Positions 17,901 through 24,769 of a stretch of DNA of 64,000 bases are shown one piece after another. The stretch's first letter is position 1. Every line of letters begins with the position of its first letter. The stretch covers positions 41,779 to 105,778 of the forward strand of contig JBDNJM010000040.1 in assembly GCA_041687755.1 (NCBI GenBank). The letters run 5' to 3'. The notes under the pieces were generated by a model. The model was not told the origin of the DNA. It saw only the letters and a list, made by a program, of their open reading frames with translations, and made no database searches. Source of the stretch: JBDNJM01 sp041687755 (GTDB lineage Bacteria; Planctomycetota; UBA1135; GCA-002686595). The translations under genes and the position numbers were made by a program.

Positions 17901-18028
17901 CAGACGGGTGGCGAGGGCACCAAGCGAAGGAGAACGCGATCAAGCGGGCGCTGCTGCCGTTGCTCGACAATGACGTGGCGGAGGTCGAGCGCATGTTCCT
18001 GATCATCAAGCAGCAGCCCGAGTACTGA
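14906..18028 (+). CDS. hsdR: Type I restriction-modification system, restriction/translocase subunit
   Basis: 1040 residues. The N-terminal endonuclease domain shows the PD-(D/E)xK layout: D135 in RRPDLVLY and E149-x-K151 in GVIELKNS. It is followed by an SF2 translocase with Walker A TQGSGKS (276-282), a DEAD-box-like DECH at 384-387, and FIGFTGTPLL as the next helicase motif. A C-terminal helical domain finishes at LIIKQQPEY and would contact HsdM. HsdR cuts unmethylated DNA after ATP-driven translocation. It lies 73 bases after hsdS, and its stop overlaps the start of the metalloprotease gene. All active-site residues look intact. Confidence 0.95.
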   Translation: MSGVGNPERVTQNRVAALFRDELKYQHLGDWTDRPSNSNVEEELLSAYLAGRDYSPAQIAKVLHGLRSEANNANRSLYENNKQVYGLLRYGVPVKVEAGRVTETVKVIDWDHPERNDFAIAEEVTLRGNRERRPDLVLYVNGIAVGVIELKNSRVSIGDGIRQNLSNQQPEFNAWFFSTVQLVFAGNDSEGLQYGAIGTEEKYYLKWKEDEADNSRFKLDKYLLKMCNKARLIELMHDFVLFDGGVKKLPRVHQYFGIKAAQQQVDAYKGGIIWHTQGSGKSIVMVLLAKWILENKPNARIVIVTDRDELDKQIEGVFTEAGEEIVRTSSGRDLMGMLGQAKPRLLCSLVHKFGKKDVDDFEQYIKELKDQPSRTVGEIFVFVDECHRTQSGKLHRTMKAIMPNAVFIGFTGTPLLKKDKQTSLEVFGGYIHTYKFSEAVEDKVILDLVYEARNIDQRLGSEAKIDDWFDAKTKGLNDWQKAALREQWGTMQNVLSSRSRMERVVSDIVFDFSVKPRLSNHRGNAILVASSIYEACKYFELFQRTAFKGKCAIVTSYNPQARDVTLEETGANTETDKQFIFSTYTELLEGVDALAGMSQTETYEDKAKALFKKEPANMRLLVVVDKLLTGFDAPGCTYLYIDKSMQDHGLFQAICRTNRLDGEDKDFGYIVDYKDLFKKVENAIAVYTSELDHDAGEADPGILLQERLKMGRERLDGALESAALICEPVQPPKGELEHIHYFCGNTEIPAELTEREPRRVALYKSTVALVRAFASIADELERAGYSLEDVTRIKRDLARYLKLREIIRRASGETIDLKAYEADMRHLIDTYIEADEQRTISPFDGMSLLELIVKTGISEAIQALPDGLKGNKEAVAETIANNVRSTIIKEHLNDPAYYDRMSKLLDEIISDLKAKRLDYEDYLKGIADLAKRVTSGHDEGAPQQLSTPGLRALFNNLTATECHSPAEAVHEPSPAYGDSEEARIKLSLDIDAEVKRVRPDGWRGHQAKENAIKRALLPLLDNDVAEVERMFLIIKQQPEY

Positions 18029-18744
18029 TGGCCGTGACTATGGAACTGGGCGGAATCACTGTCGATGTCGTGAGGAAAGACATCAAGAACATCCATCTCA
18101 GCGTTTACCCGCCGACGGGGAGAGTTCGGATCTCAGCTCCAGACCGGATGAGCATCGAGACGATCCGGCTGTTCGCGATCTCCAGGCTGGGTTGGATCAA
18201 GAAGCAGCAGGAGGAGGTCGGCAAGCAAGAGCGTGAGCCCAAGCGAGAGTACCTGGATCGCGAGAGCCACTACGTCTGGGGAAGTCGTTACCTGCTCAAG
18301 GTCGTCGAGCGGGATGCTGCTCCCCAGGTAATGGTTCAACACGACACGCTCCTGCTCCAGGTTCGGCCCGGCGCGGACGCCACGGTGCACGAGTCCGTCC
18401 TCGCGACCTGGTACCGGCAGCTTCTCAAGATCGAGATCGCACGCCTAGTGAAGGTGTGGGAGCCTCGGCTCTCAGTAACGGTGAGTGGGGTCTTTGTGCA
18501 GCAGATGAAGACGAAGTGGGGTAGCTGCAATCCGGCATCCGGCACGATTCGCTTGAACACAGAGCTGGCGAAGAAGCCCAAGGAGTGTCTGGAGTACATC
18601 GTGGTGCACGAGATGGCGCACCTCATCGAGCGAACACACGGCCCACGCTTCGTCGCGACGATAGATCGGGTCATGCCTACGTGGCGAGAGACGCAAGACC
18701 TACTCAAGCGGCTCCCCGTCAGCCATCAGGAGTGGAGCTACTGA
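18028..18744 (+). CDS. YgjP/SprT-like zinc metalloprotease coupled to hsdR
   Basis: 238 residues, starting inside the hsdR stop codon (TGATG). The N-terminal beta domain (RKDIKNIHLSVYPPTGRVRI) and the C-terminal zinc site YIVVHEMAHLIERTHGPRF (H194, E195, H198, with H204 as the likely third ligand) match the YgjP family (DUF45). MKTKWGSCNPASGTIRLN is the family's other conserved block. Members of this family are recurrently encoded after Type I restriction genes, but their role there is not settled. I infer an accessory or quality-control function in the restriction operon. Confidence 0.9.
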   Translation: MAVTMELGGITVDVVRKDIKNIHLSVYPPTGRVRISAPDRMSIETIRLFAISRLGWIKKQQEEVGKQEREPKREYLDRESHYVWGSRYLLKVVERDAAPQVMVQHDTLLLQVRPGADATVHESVLATWYRQLLKIEIARLVKVWEPRLSVTVSGVFVQQMKTKWGSCNPASGTIRLNTELAKKPKECLEYIVVHEMAHLIERTHGPRFVATIDRVMPTWRETQDLLKRLPVSHQEWSY

Positions 18745-18800
18745 TCGCCGCCGCTCCGCTGCCAGCCACTGCCAACAGCCCCAGGGGCGTAGACTGAGTT

Positions 18801-18817
18801 CTGAACACAGTGTTCAG
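18801..18817. promoter_or_regulatory. Perfect 8-bp palindrome (operator-like)
   Basis: CTGAACAC-a-GTGTTCAG, lying 57 bases after the metalloprotease stop. No U-tract follows, so an operator is as likely as a terminator. Twelve of its bases recur at 10141-10152. Confidence 0.4.
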
Positions 18818-18824
18818 ACGTTGC

Positions 18825-18864
18825 GGCAGATTGCCCCGTGCGCACGAATTACGTGCAATCTGCC
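18825..18864. terminator. Bidirectional terminator-like hairpin between convergent genes
   Basis: GGCAGATTGC at 18825-18834 pairs perfectly with GCAATCTGCC at 18855-18864. It sits between the plus-strand restriction operon and the minus-strand integrase, overlapping the integrase stop codon. Confidence 0.5.
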
Positions 18865-19571
18865 AACAACTGTTCTGCCTCGGCTGGTACAGGCCGCGAT
18901 GCGATGGTCTCCAGTAGCTCCGCCGGAGAAATGTGATCGAGATACCTGCTCGTGACGGCGAGGCTGGAATGGCCGAGCTGCTTCTGAATCTGGTTCATCG
19001 GCACACCTTCACGCGCAAGTTCGGCAGCGAACGTGTGACGCAGGCCGTGTGCATGGACGCGCTTGGCAAGGCCCCCCTTGCGAGCGAGTCGCGGGAGTAG
19101 GGCGCGGACGTAGGACGGAATCATCGCCTGCCCCTGCAAGGTGCAGAAGAGCGGTGCGCTTGCCGGGAGCGTTCGCTTCCCCCGAACGTCGAGCCAGCGG
19201 TCGATCACTGCAAACGCCATCGGATCGAGTCCGACGGTCCTAGCTTTGCCGCCCTTGCCGTTCAGCACCTGGACGGAACCCTGGGCGCGATCCAGATCAC
19301 GCGGTTTCAGGGCAAGGGCTTCAGAGATGCGAAGACCAGCCCGCCAGAGCATCAGTAGCAGCGCCCGGTTTCGTACGCCCGACGGCGCGGTGCTGGAGCA
19401 AGCGGTTACCAAGGCGAGTACTTCCCTGGCCTCCAGAATCTCAACGGGCCGCGCCCGCTTGGATTCTCCCTTCCGGGAGGATCCCGCCTGTTTAGTGTCG
19501 TTTCTAGTCATTACTGACACTCTATCGAAAGGTCTAGGGGGCATACTCCATCCCTTCAGCAGAAACGACAC
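18849..19571 (-). CDS. Tyrosine recombinase (XerD-like integrase)
   Basis: 240 residues if started at the GTG at 19571. ATGs at 19544 or 19511 are possible and give 231 or 220 residues. All catalytic residues are visible: R81 in AGLRISEALAL, H175-x-x-R178 in HAHGLRHTF, H201 in LGHSSLAV and Y210 in SRYLDH. Only a short region precedes the catalytic domain, so the usual N-terminal SAM-like DNA-binding domain is shortened or absent. It converges on the hsd operon and faces the integrase module upstream. It could mobilise the island, or act on hsdS, whose TRDs form direct repeats. Confidence 0.85.
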   Translation of the reverse strand: MSFLLKGWSMPPRPFDRVSVMTRNDTKQAGSSRKGESKRARPVEILEAREVLALVTACSSTAPSGVRNRALLLMLWRAGLRISEALALKPRDLDRAQGSVQVLNGKGGKARTVGLDPMAFAVIDRWLDVRGKRTLPASAPLFCTLQGQAMIPSYVRALLPRLARKGGLAKRVHAHGLRHTFAAELAREGVPMNQIQKQLGHSSLAVTSRYLDHISPAELLETIASRPVPAEAEQLLADCT

Positions 19572-19578
19572 TCTTTCG
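19494..19578. repeat. Inverted and direct repeats around the tyrosine recombinase start
   Basis: AGTGTCGTTT at 19494-19503 is the exact inverse of AAACGACACT at 19563-19572, and gacactctatcg (19516-19527) is repeated as gacactctttcg (19567-19578). Such clusters resemble integrase arm sites or an autoregulatory operator. The arrangement also bears on which start codon is used. Confidence 0.4.
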
Positions 19579-19670
19579 CACGCAGTGGGAATCCACTGAG
19601 ACGGCAGATCCTCCGCAAGGGGACGCCAGATCAGACGCTTGGGGCGAGAGTCCAGCCCCCAGGAAACAGC

Positions 19671-20135
19671 ATGGTACGCCCGTCAGCCAAACTCCGCCAA
19701 AAGATGCGCCAGCGAGCTCAGCTCCGACGAACGATGCGTCAGCGAGCCAAGGACATCCGCTCCGAAGCCTACGCAGAATACAGGCTCGTCCTCGATCACC
19801 TCCAGGGTCGGCTTCCCGACCTTGCCGACCACCCGGCTTTCCAGGATCTGATCCAGAGTTGGTGGGAGCCCATCGCCCTCGACATGCCGCCCGAGTGGAC
19901 TGTCGAGCTTCCGATGCGGTGCCAGACGCTTTTCTCGAACTCCGGTTGGAGCCTTCCCCAGTTTGGGGACGGAGTCCGCAGGGACATCTCCATCGAGCGT
20001 TGCCGAAAGCTCCTTGGCAAGGATGCTCACACCTGCGATGAGAAGGAAGTCTCCTTCCTACGTGAGCAACTCTACTCCCTCGCAGAGGCCGTGCTCAATC
20101 GGCTGAACCCCGAATCGAGGGGGACGCAATCGTGA
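19671..20135 (+). CDS. Hypothetical protein translationally coupled to the serine integrase
   Basis: 154 residues. The N-terminus is strongly basic (LRQKMRQRAQLRRTMRQRAK), followed by a mainly helical acidic body (DHPAFQDLIQSWWEPIALDM). Its stop codon overlaps the GTG of the integrase (GTGA), so the pair is probably one transcript. I do not recognise the family. Position suggests an integrase accessory, such as a directionality factor or a DNA-binding helper, but no known motif supports this. A basic start with an acidic remainder would fit a DNA-binding partner. Confidence 0.6.
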   Translation: MVRPSAKLRQKMRQRAQLRRTMRQRAKDIRSEAYAEYRLVLDHLQGRLPDLADHPAFQDLIQSWWEPIALDMPPEWTVELPMRCQTLFSNSGWSLPQFGDGVRRDISIERCRKLLGKDAHTCDEKEVSFLREQLYSLAEAVLNRLNPESRGTQS

Positions 20136-21667
20136 AGCGGACCGTCATCTACACGCGAGTCTCCTCGCATAAGCAGGTCGATAACTACAGCCTGCCTCAT
20201 CAGAAGGACACCTGCGAGCGGTACTGTCACAGGGAGGGTATTGAGGTCGATAGCCTGTTTGAGGAGCGAGGCGAGTCCGCGAAGACGGCAGACAGAACCC
20301 AGCTGAACAAACTTCTGCTCTACTGCCGCCGGAATCGCAAGAGGCTCGACTACGTAGTCGTCTTCAAGGTCAATCGGTTCACTCGGAAGGCCCACGACCA
20401 CACAACTCTCCAGGCGCTGCTCGCCAAGTACGGCATAGTGCTGCGATCCGCAACCGAGCAGATCGACGAGACACCAGCAGGGAGGTTCATGGGCACGGTT
20501 CTGGCTGCACAGGGTGAGCTGGAGAATGACATCAAGTCCGAAGTGACCCGGCAGAACATGCTCAACGCGCTCCGCGCAGGCCGTTGGCCTCATCAGGGGC
20601 CGCTGGGCTATGTCAACGTTCCGAAGGGCACTGGTCGTGCGAGCCTTGACTGGGACCCGCAGTGCGCCGAACACATTCAGGGCATGTTTGAGATGTACGC
20701 GACGGGCAAGTGGAGCAAGACCGATGTGCTGCGGCACGCCACCGCGAAGGGTTTGCGAACACGGAAAGGAAATCGCCTTGGCGCGCAGCAGGTGACCAAG
20801 ATGCTCAAGAACCGCCTGTACGAGGGATGGATCGAGTCCAAGGCGTGGGAAATCTCCAATGAGGGGGACTTCAGGGCGCTCGTGAGCAAGGCGGTATTCG
20901 CTCGTGTCCAGCGCGTCCTCGCTCGACGTGGAAACGTGAAGGCCACTCGCAGCATGAACGATCCGGCGCTCCCCCTGCGCCGTTTCGTCCGATGCTCCTG
21001 GTGCGGAACTCCCATCACGGGCAGCAAGGCCAAGGGACGCTCGAAGAAGTACCCGTACTACTGGTGCAAGCAGAAGGCGTGCAAGGGCGACGGTGAGCGC
21101 AAGCTCTTCGTGAAGAAGGACAAGATCGAAGATCGGTTCGTCGGTCTCCTCGATTCCCTGACGCCCGCCCCGGGCCTCGTGGATCTCCTCGTCGAAATCC
21201 TCAAGGACGTGTGGAAGTCACGCCACGCTGAGACGGCCAAGCGGCGGTCTGATCTGGAGGCAAAGCAAACGAGCCTCACGACTAAGCGCGAGCGCCTTGT
21301 GGCTGCGTTCGTCTACAAGGAGGCCATCGACCAGGACACCTACAACGCGGAGCTGTCTCGCCTCCACGCGGAAGAGTCGGATGTGCTCGCAGCAATGGGC
21401 GAACTGGGAGAGTCAGAGCCTGCTCGAAAGGACCTCATCGCTCTGGCACGTGAGGTGTTGCTCGACCCCACGAAGCCCTGGGTAGAAGGCGATCCAGAGA
21501 TGCGGCTCGTCTACCAGCGGTTCATATTCCCCGAGGGGCTGACCTACGACGGCGAGTCGTTTGGAACCGCCGTAACCTCCCCTGTCTTCGGGTGGTTACG
21601 TTCCCTTGAGCAAGGGAATGAGAAGGTGGTGACCCGCAGGGGATTTGAACCCCTGTTACCAGGATGA
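20132..21667 (+). CDS. Large serine integrase of the tRNA-Glu island
   Basis: 511 residues from GTG 20132. The resolvase domain (about 1-150) has the nucleophile Ser11 in YTRVSSHKQVDNYS, and R-rich motifs in VVFKVNRFTRKAHDHTTLQA. The recombinase domain follows (QGPLGYVNVPK, about 165-270), then a zinc ribbon CSWCGTPITG ... YYWCKQKAC and a long coiled-coil (about 365-445). The last codons (VTRRGFEPLLPG) are read from the 3' end of tRNA-Glu, so the gene overlaps the tRNA by 41 bases on the opposite strand. This shows that the current C-terminus was made by integration. It is intact, unlike the relative at 8071. Confidence 0.9.
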   Translation: MKRTVIYTRVSSHKQVDNYSLPHQKDTCERYCHREGIEVDSLFEERGESAKTADRTQLNKLLLYCRRNRKRLDYVVVFKVNRFTRKAHDHTTLQALLAKYGIVLRSATEQIDETPAGRFMGTVLAAQGELENDIKSEVTRQNMLNALRAGRWPHQGPLGYVNVPKGTGRASLDWDPQCAEHIQGMFEMYATGKWSKTDVLRHATAKGLRTRKGNRLGAQQVTKMLKNRLYEGWIESKAWEISNEGDFRALVSKAVFARVQRVLARRGNVKATRSMNDPALPLRRFVRCSWCGTPITGSKAKGRSKKYPYYWCKQKACKGDGERKLFVKKDKIEDRFVGLLDSLTPAPGLVDLLVEILKDVWKSRHAETAKRRSDLEAKQTSLTTKRERLVAAFVYKEAIDQDTYNAELSRLHAEESDVLAAMGELGESEPARKDLIALAREVLLDPTKPWVEGDPEMRLVYQRFIFPEGLTYDGESFGTAVTSPVFGWLRSLEQGNEKVVTRRGFEPLLPG

Positions 21668-21704
21668 AAACCTGGTGTCCTAGACCTGACTAGACGAGCG
21701 GGCC
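21627..21704 (-). tRNA. tRNA-Glu (UUC)
   Basis: A 78-base cloverleaf on the minus strand. Acceptor GGCCCGC pairs with GCGGGTC, the D-arm contains GTCTAGTCAGGTCTAGGAC, the anticodon arm is CCAGG-TTTTCAT-CCTGG with anticodon TTC, and the T-arm is AGGGG-TTCAAAT-CCCCT. The CCA end is encoded. The integrase gene at 20132-21667 overlaps the 3' half, and a diverged copy of that half lies at 5992-6041. Confidence 0.95.
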
Positions 21705-21719
21705 ACTCTTGTGGCGCGG

Positions 21720-21749
21720 ACTATAGGGGCCTCCTGGGGGCCTTGTCAA
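21720..21749 (-). promoter_or_regulatory. Sigma-70-type promoter of tRNA-Glu
   Basis: On the minus strand a perfect TTGACA (21744-21749) is followed after 18 bases by TATAGT (21720-21725). The tRNA 5' end lies 15 bases downstream. This is the clearest housekeeping promoter in the window. Confidence 0.75.
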
Positions 21750-21821
21750 ACGGTCCCCCCCGTAATTCCGGAGGTCCGCCGGAGCCGGTCCAAGTCGGCC
21801 GGTTTGGGCCGGAGAGCGGGC

Positions 21822-23120
21822 TCAGGCGCTCGGTTCGACGCCCGCTCGGAAGCCTCCAGCGGCGAGCCGTTCGAGCACGTGGTCGTACTCCCGGAGCAGC
21901 CCGTCGATCAGCGTGCCCGGGCCGCGCGCTGAGTCGGGCAGCACGCTCCAGGTGTACGTCTCGATCTCGATCTGGAGTTCGTCGGTCCCCCAGCGCTCGG
22001 GGTGCGCGAGCAGCTCGTCGAGGAGCGCGTCGGCGCTGTGGACCGTCGTGCCGAGCGCGCTGTCCGGATCGCCGGGACGGGCGAGGTCCACGGGAACGTG
22101 GAAGTGCGTCCGCAGGAGGTCGGCGTCGAGCCAGGCGTCGGCCGCGGGGCCCGCGAGGTCCTCGGCCAGCTCGGAGAGATCGCCCGCGCGGGCCTGGACG
22201 GCGCCGCCGCGGGCGGCCGTGGACTGGTGCAGGTAGACCGGCTCGTCGAGCTGCAGCAGCTGCTGCAGGGCGGCGGAGTTGCGGCGCGGGTTGGGCAGCT
22301 CCACGGCGCTCGAGAACTGCAGCTTGCCCAGCGGCAGTCCGCAGCGGGCAGCGTTGGAAGTGGCGTCCTCGGGGGACTCGAACTCGACGGCCGTGTGGCA
22401 GGCGTCCAGGCAGAGGCCGAGGTGCACGGCGGCCAGCGATTGATCTGCGGGGCCCAGGGTCTCCAGGAACGCGGCCGTGCGGATCCGCCACTCCTCGGTG
22501 TCGTTGGCGCGGCTGCGCGGCTCGGGCTCGACGCTGAGGACGACGCGCCGACCGGTTTCCTGCTCCAATCGACCGAGGCCCTGCAGGGTCTCGAGCAGCA
22601 GCGCGTCGGCGGCTTCGGCGTCGAAGCTGCCGTCCGCTGCGTGACTGATGTGGCAGCCCGCGTGGGTGCTGATCGGTAGGAGCGTGGCGCGCGGCTGCAC
22701 GTCGAGTCGCACCGCCAGCTCGACCGCGACGCGGGCGACGTCCAGGGTGTAGTCGCGGCGGGCGGGCTCGGCCCAGGTCGGGCGGAACACGTCGCGCTTC
22801 AGGCCGGCGGTGTGGAAGCCGCCGTACGGGAAGGCGTTGAACGTAAAGGGGTCGAGCGCGGCCGCCTCGAGCGCGGCGCTGAGCACGTCGAGCTGCGCAC
22901 TGTCGCGGCTCAACTGCGCTGCGGCCGCCGCGGGCAGGTACATGCCCACACCGAACGGGTCCCCCGGCTTAAGAATGCCGCGCTCCTCAAGGCGGCGCCT
23001 GACGGGAACCGTCACGCCCGCCAGACCCTGCAGCACCCCCTCGACCGAGTCGGCGGGGTGCAGATTCATGCAGTACCCCAGGCGCACCCGGCGCCCGGGG
23101 GCGTCTCGATGGAAGAGCAC
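21822..23120 (-). CDS. EboE-like sugar phosphate isomerase/epimerase-fold protein
   Basis: 432 residues. It begins VRLGYCMNLHPADSVEGVLQ and contains FGVGMYLPA, TFNAFPYGGFH and STHAGCHI, a pattern of the EboE group (TIM-barrel xylose-isomerase-like proteins). EboE belongs to a metabolite-traffic operon in other bacteria, but no other ebo gene is here. The likely partner is the Trm112-like gene 12 bases upstream at 23133. Catalytic residues are not certain from sequence. A general xylose-isomerase-like TIM-barrel name would be the safe alternative. Confidence 0.6.
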   Translation of the reverse strand: MLFHRDAPGRRVRLGYCMNLHPADSVEGVLQGLAGVTVPVRRRLEERGILKPGDPFGVGMYLPAAAAAQLSRDSAQLDVLSAALEAAALDPFTFNAFPYGGFHTAGLKRDVFRPTWAEPARRDYTLDVARVAVELAVRLDVQPRATLLPISTHAGCHISHAADGSFDAEAADALLLETLQGLGRLEQETGRRVVLSVEPEPRSRANDTEEWRIRTAAFLETLGPADQSLAAVHLGLCLDACHTAVEFESPEDATSNAARCGLPLGKLQFSSAVELPNPRRNSAALQQLLQLDEPVYLHQSTAARGGAVQARAGDLSELAEDLAGPAADAWLDADLLRTHFHVPVDLARPGDPDSALGTTVHSADALLDELLAHPERWGTDELQIEIETYTWSVLPDSARGPGTLIDGLLREYDHVLERLAAGGFRAGVEPSA

Positions 23121-23132
23121 GGGGGGCCGGGC

Positions 23133-23399
23133 TCAGCCCTTGGCCTGACCGCCGTCGGTCGGCAGGCCCTCGTCGACGAGCAGGACCGGGATGCCGTCGC
23201 GGATCGGGTAGACCACGAGGCCGTCCTCGCGGACCAAACCGGAGTCCATTTCGTCCTCCACGGCCTCGCCGGAGGCGCTGCGCTGGTTCCCGGCGGCGAT
23301 GCGCTCGTTGATCGAGTCAACGAGTTCGCGCTCGGCCTCAGCCAGGCTCTGGTGGGTCTCGGGGCAGGCGAGGATCTTCAGCAGTTCCTTGTCGATCAT
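23133..23399 (-). CDS. Trm112/YcaR-like small zinc-ribbon-type protein
   Basis: 88 residues: MIDKELLKILACPETHQSLA at the start and LVVYPIRDGIPVLLVDEGLP at the end, the two conserved ends of Trm112-like proteins. The central insert is longer than in YcaR, and only one CP motif cysteine is visible, so a full zinc site is not evident. In eukaryotes Trm112 activates methyltransferases. In bacteria the role is mostly unknown. It precedes the EboE-like gene on the same strand by 12 bases, suggesting an operon. Confidence 0.75.
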   Translation of the reverse strand: MIDKELLKILACPETHQSLAEAERELVDSINERIAAGNQRSASGEAVEDEMDSGLVREDGLVVYPIRDGIPVLLVDEGLPTDGGQAKG

Positions 23400-23440
23400 G
23401 GCGGTGGGGTCCGCGGAAGGCGGATGGCGTAGCCTAGGGT

Positions 23441-24769
23441 ATGCACAGCAGCTTGACTCTAAGAGCCCCGGGTTCCTGCTCCGATGCCGGTGAGTCCTCC
23501 AGCCGAGAGACGGGGCGGGCGGCGGGGACGAGTCCGCGTAGGGCTGCGGAGCGCGGAAGAGCTGCGCTCGCCCGACGCACCGCAGGCTCGGCCGCTCTCC
23601 TGACGTGGCTGGCGCTCGCCGCCGGGCCCTCGCTCGCCGCTCCGCTGGGCCCGCTCGCCGGCGTGCAGGACTCGGCTCCGGCGGGGACCGAGCTCGTGTA
23701 CGGCTGGCCCACCCGGGGCCTTGGCGCCGTGCTGGGCGCGCTGCCCTCGGACACTGAACCCGCGGACCTACCGCCCCCGCCGAGCCCCGCTTCTGGCGAC
23801 CCCGACAAGCTCCCCTGGCGGGCGTGGGGCTCCGCCCTGGAGCGCGCGACCGCGCGCTCGTCCGAGAGCACCCAGGCCCGCGCGGAGCTCGCCCAACTGG
23901 CGCTCGAACGCGGCGCGGACTCGGACGCCTGGGCCCACCTCGAGCCCCTGCGCAACTCCCCCGCCCTGCTCTGCGCCCTCGTCCCGCGCTTGCTCCCCGG
24001 AGCGCCGGCCGGAATGGGCGCCGTGACCGGCGGCCTGCCTCCCGCCCTGCCCGCCGGCGTGAGCCTGCGCCCCGCGCTACCGCCCGCGAGCGGCGACCCG
24101 GTTCCCGACGGCTGGCTGGAGCCGCGCAGCGCCAGCCTCACCGGCCTCGTCATCGGCGAGGCCACCGTGCGCATGTCTGTCGAACTGCGGCTCGACGGCG
24201 TCAACGTCCAGTTCGACCATCTTTCCGGCGCACCGATCGAGTTCAGCTGCCGACTCCCCTGCCCCCAGGGCTTCGGCCGCGGCTCCGAGTACGCCGATTG
24301 GAACCGCCAGGAGGAGCTGGGCGCCGCCCACCCCGTCCGGCTCAGCGCCGCGGCCCCCGAATGGCGCCTGTGGCTGCGCTTCACGCCCGAGCGCCGCAGC
24401 CTGCCGGCCAAGCCGCCCGCGCGCCTGTCCGTCCAGGCCCTGGAGGCCGGCCTCGAGTTCGTGACCTCGCAGGGGCAGGACGCCCTGGGACTGGCCGAGT
24501 TGGCCGGAGAGCTCGAGCGCCTGCTGGGTCTCCCCGTAACACTCAGCGACGTGACCGCTCCGTGGACCACCGGTCCCGGTGCCCGCCCGATCACCATCGA
24601 CCTCTTGTCGCCGACCGGAAACGGCCCCAAGCTGCTGGCGCTGGTTTCGCTGGTCGAGCGACACCTGCTTCCGGCGCTCCCCGACGCTGCCGCCCAAACC
24701 TTCAGGCCGGACCCCTCCGACGAGTCCGCTTCCGACGACCCGCTTCCCCGAGACGACGCGCAACGATGA
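23441..24769 (+). CDS. Hypothetical exported or membrane-anchored protein coupled to pepP
   Basis: 442 residues. The start region is Arg/Ser-rich, then a hydrophobic helix (ALLTWLALAAGPSLAAPLGP) at about 50-70 acts as signal or anchor. An alternative start closer to this helix is possible. The body is Pro/Ala/Leu-rich with a beta-rich part (ASLTGLVIGEATVRMSVELR) and a final segment near PITIDLLSPTGNG. I recognise no domain. Its TGA overlaps the pepP ATG (ATGA), so the two genes are translated together. It may be a planctomycete-specific protein. Confidence 0.55.
   Translation: MHSSLTLRAPGSCSDAGESSSRETGRAAGTSPRRAAERGRAALARRTAGSAALLTWLALAAGPSLAAPLGPLAGVQDSAPAGTELVYGWPTRGLGAVLGALPSDTEPADLPPPPSPASGDPDKLPWRAWGSALERATARSSESTQARAELAQLALERGADSDAWAHLEPLRNSPALLCALVPRLLPGAPAGMGAVTGGLPPALPAGVSLRPALPPASGDPVPDGWLEPRSASLTGLVIGEATVRMSVELRLDGVNVQFDHLSGAPIEFSCRLPCPQGFGRGSEYADWNRQEELGAAHPVRLSAAAPEWRLWLRFTPERRSLPAKPPARLSVQALEAGLEFVTSQGQDALGLAELAGELERLLGLPVTLSDVTAPWTTGPGARPITIDLLSPTGNGPKLLALVSLVERHLLPALPDAAAQTFRPDPSDESASDDPLPRDDAQR

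Noticed and set aside
18849..19571. Inversion system (shufflon) acting on hsdS
   Set aside because: The TRD copies are direct, not inverted, and no second silent hsdS fragment is visible. At most a deletion switch is possible.
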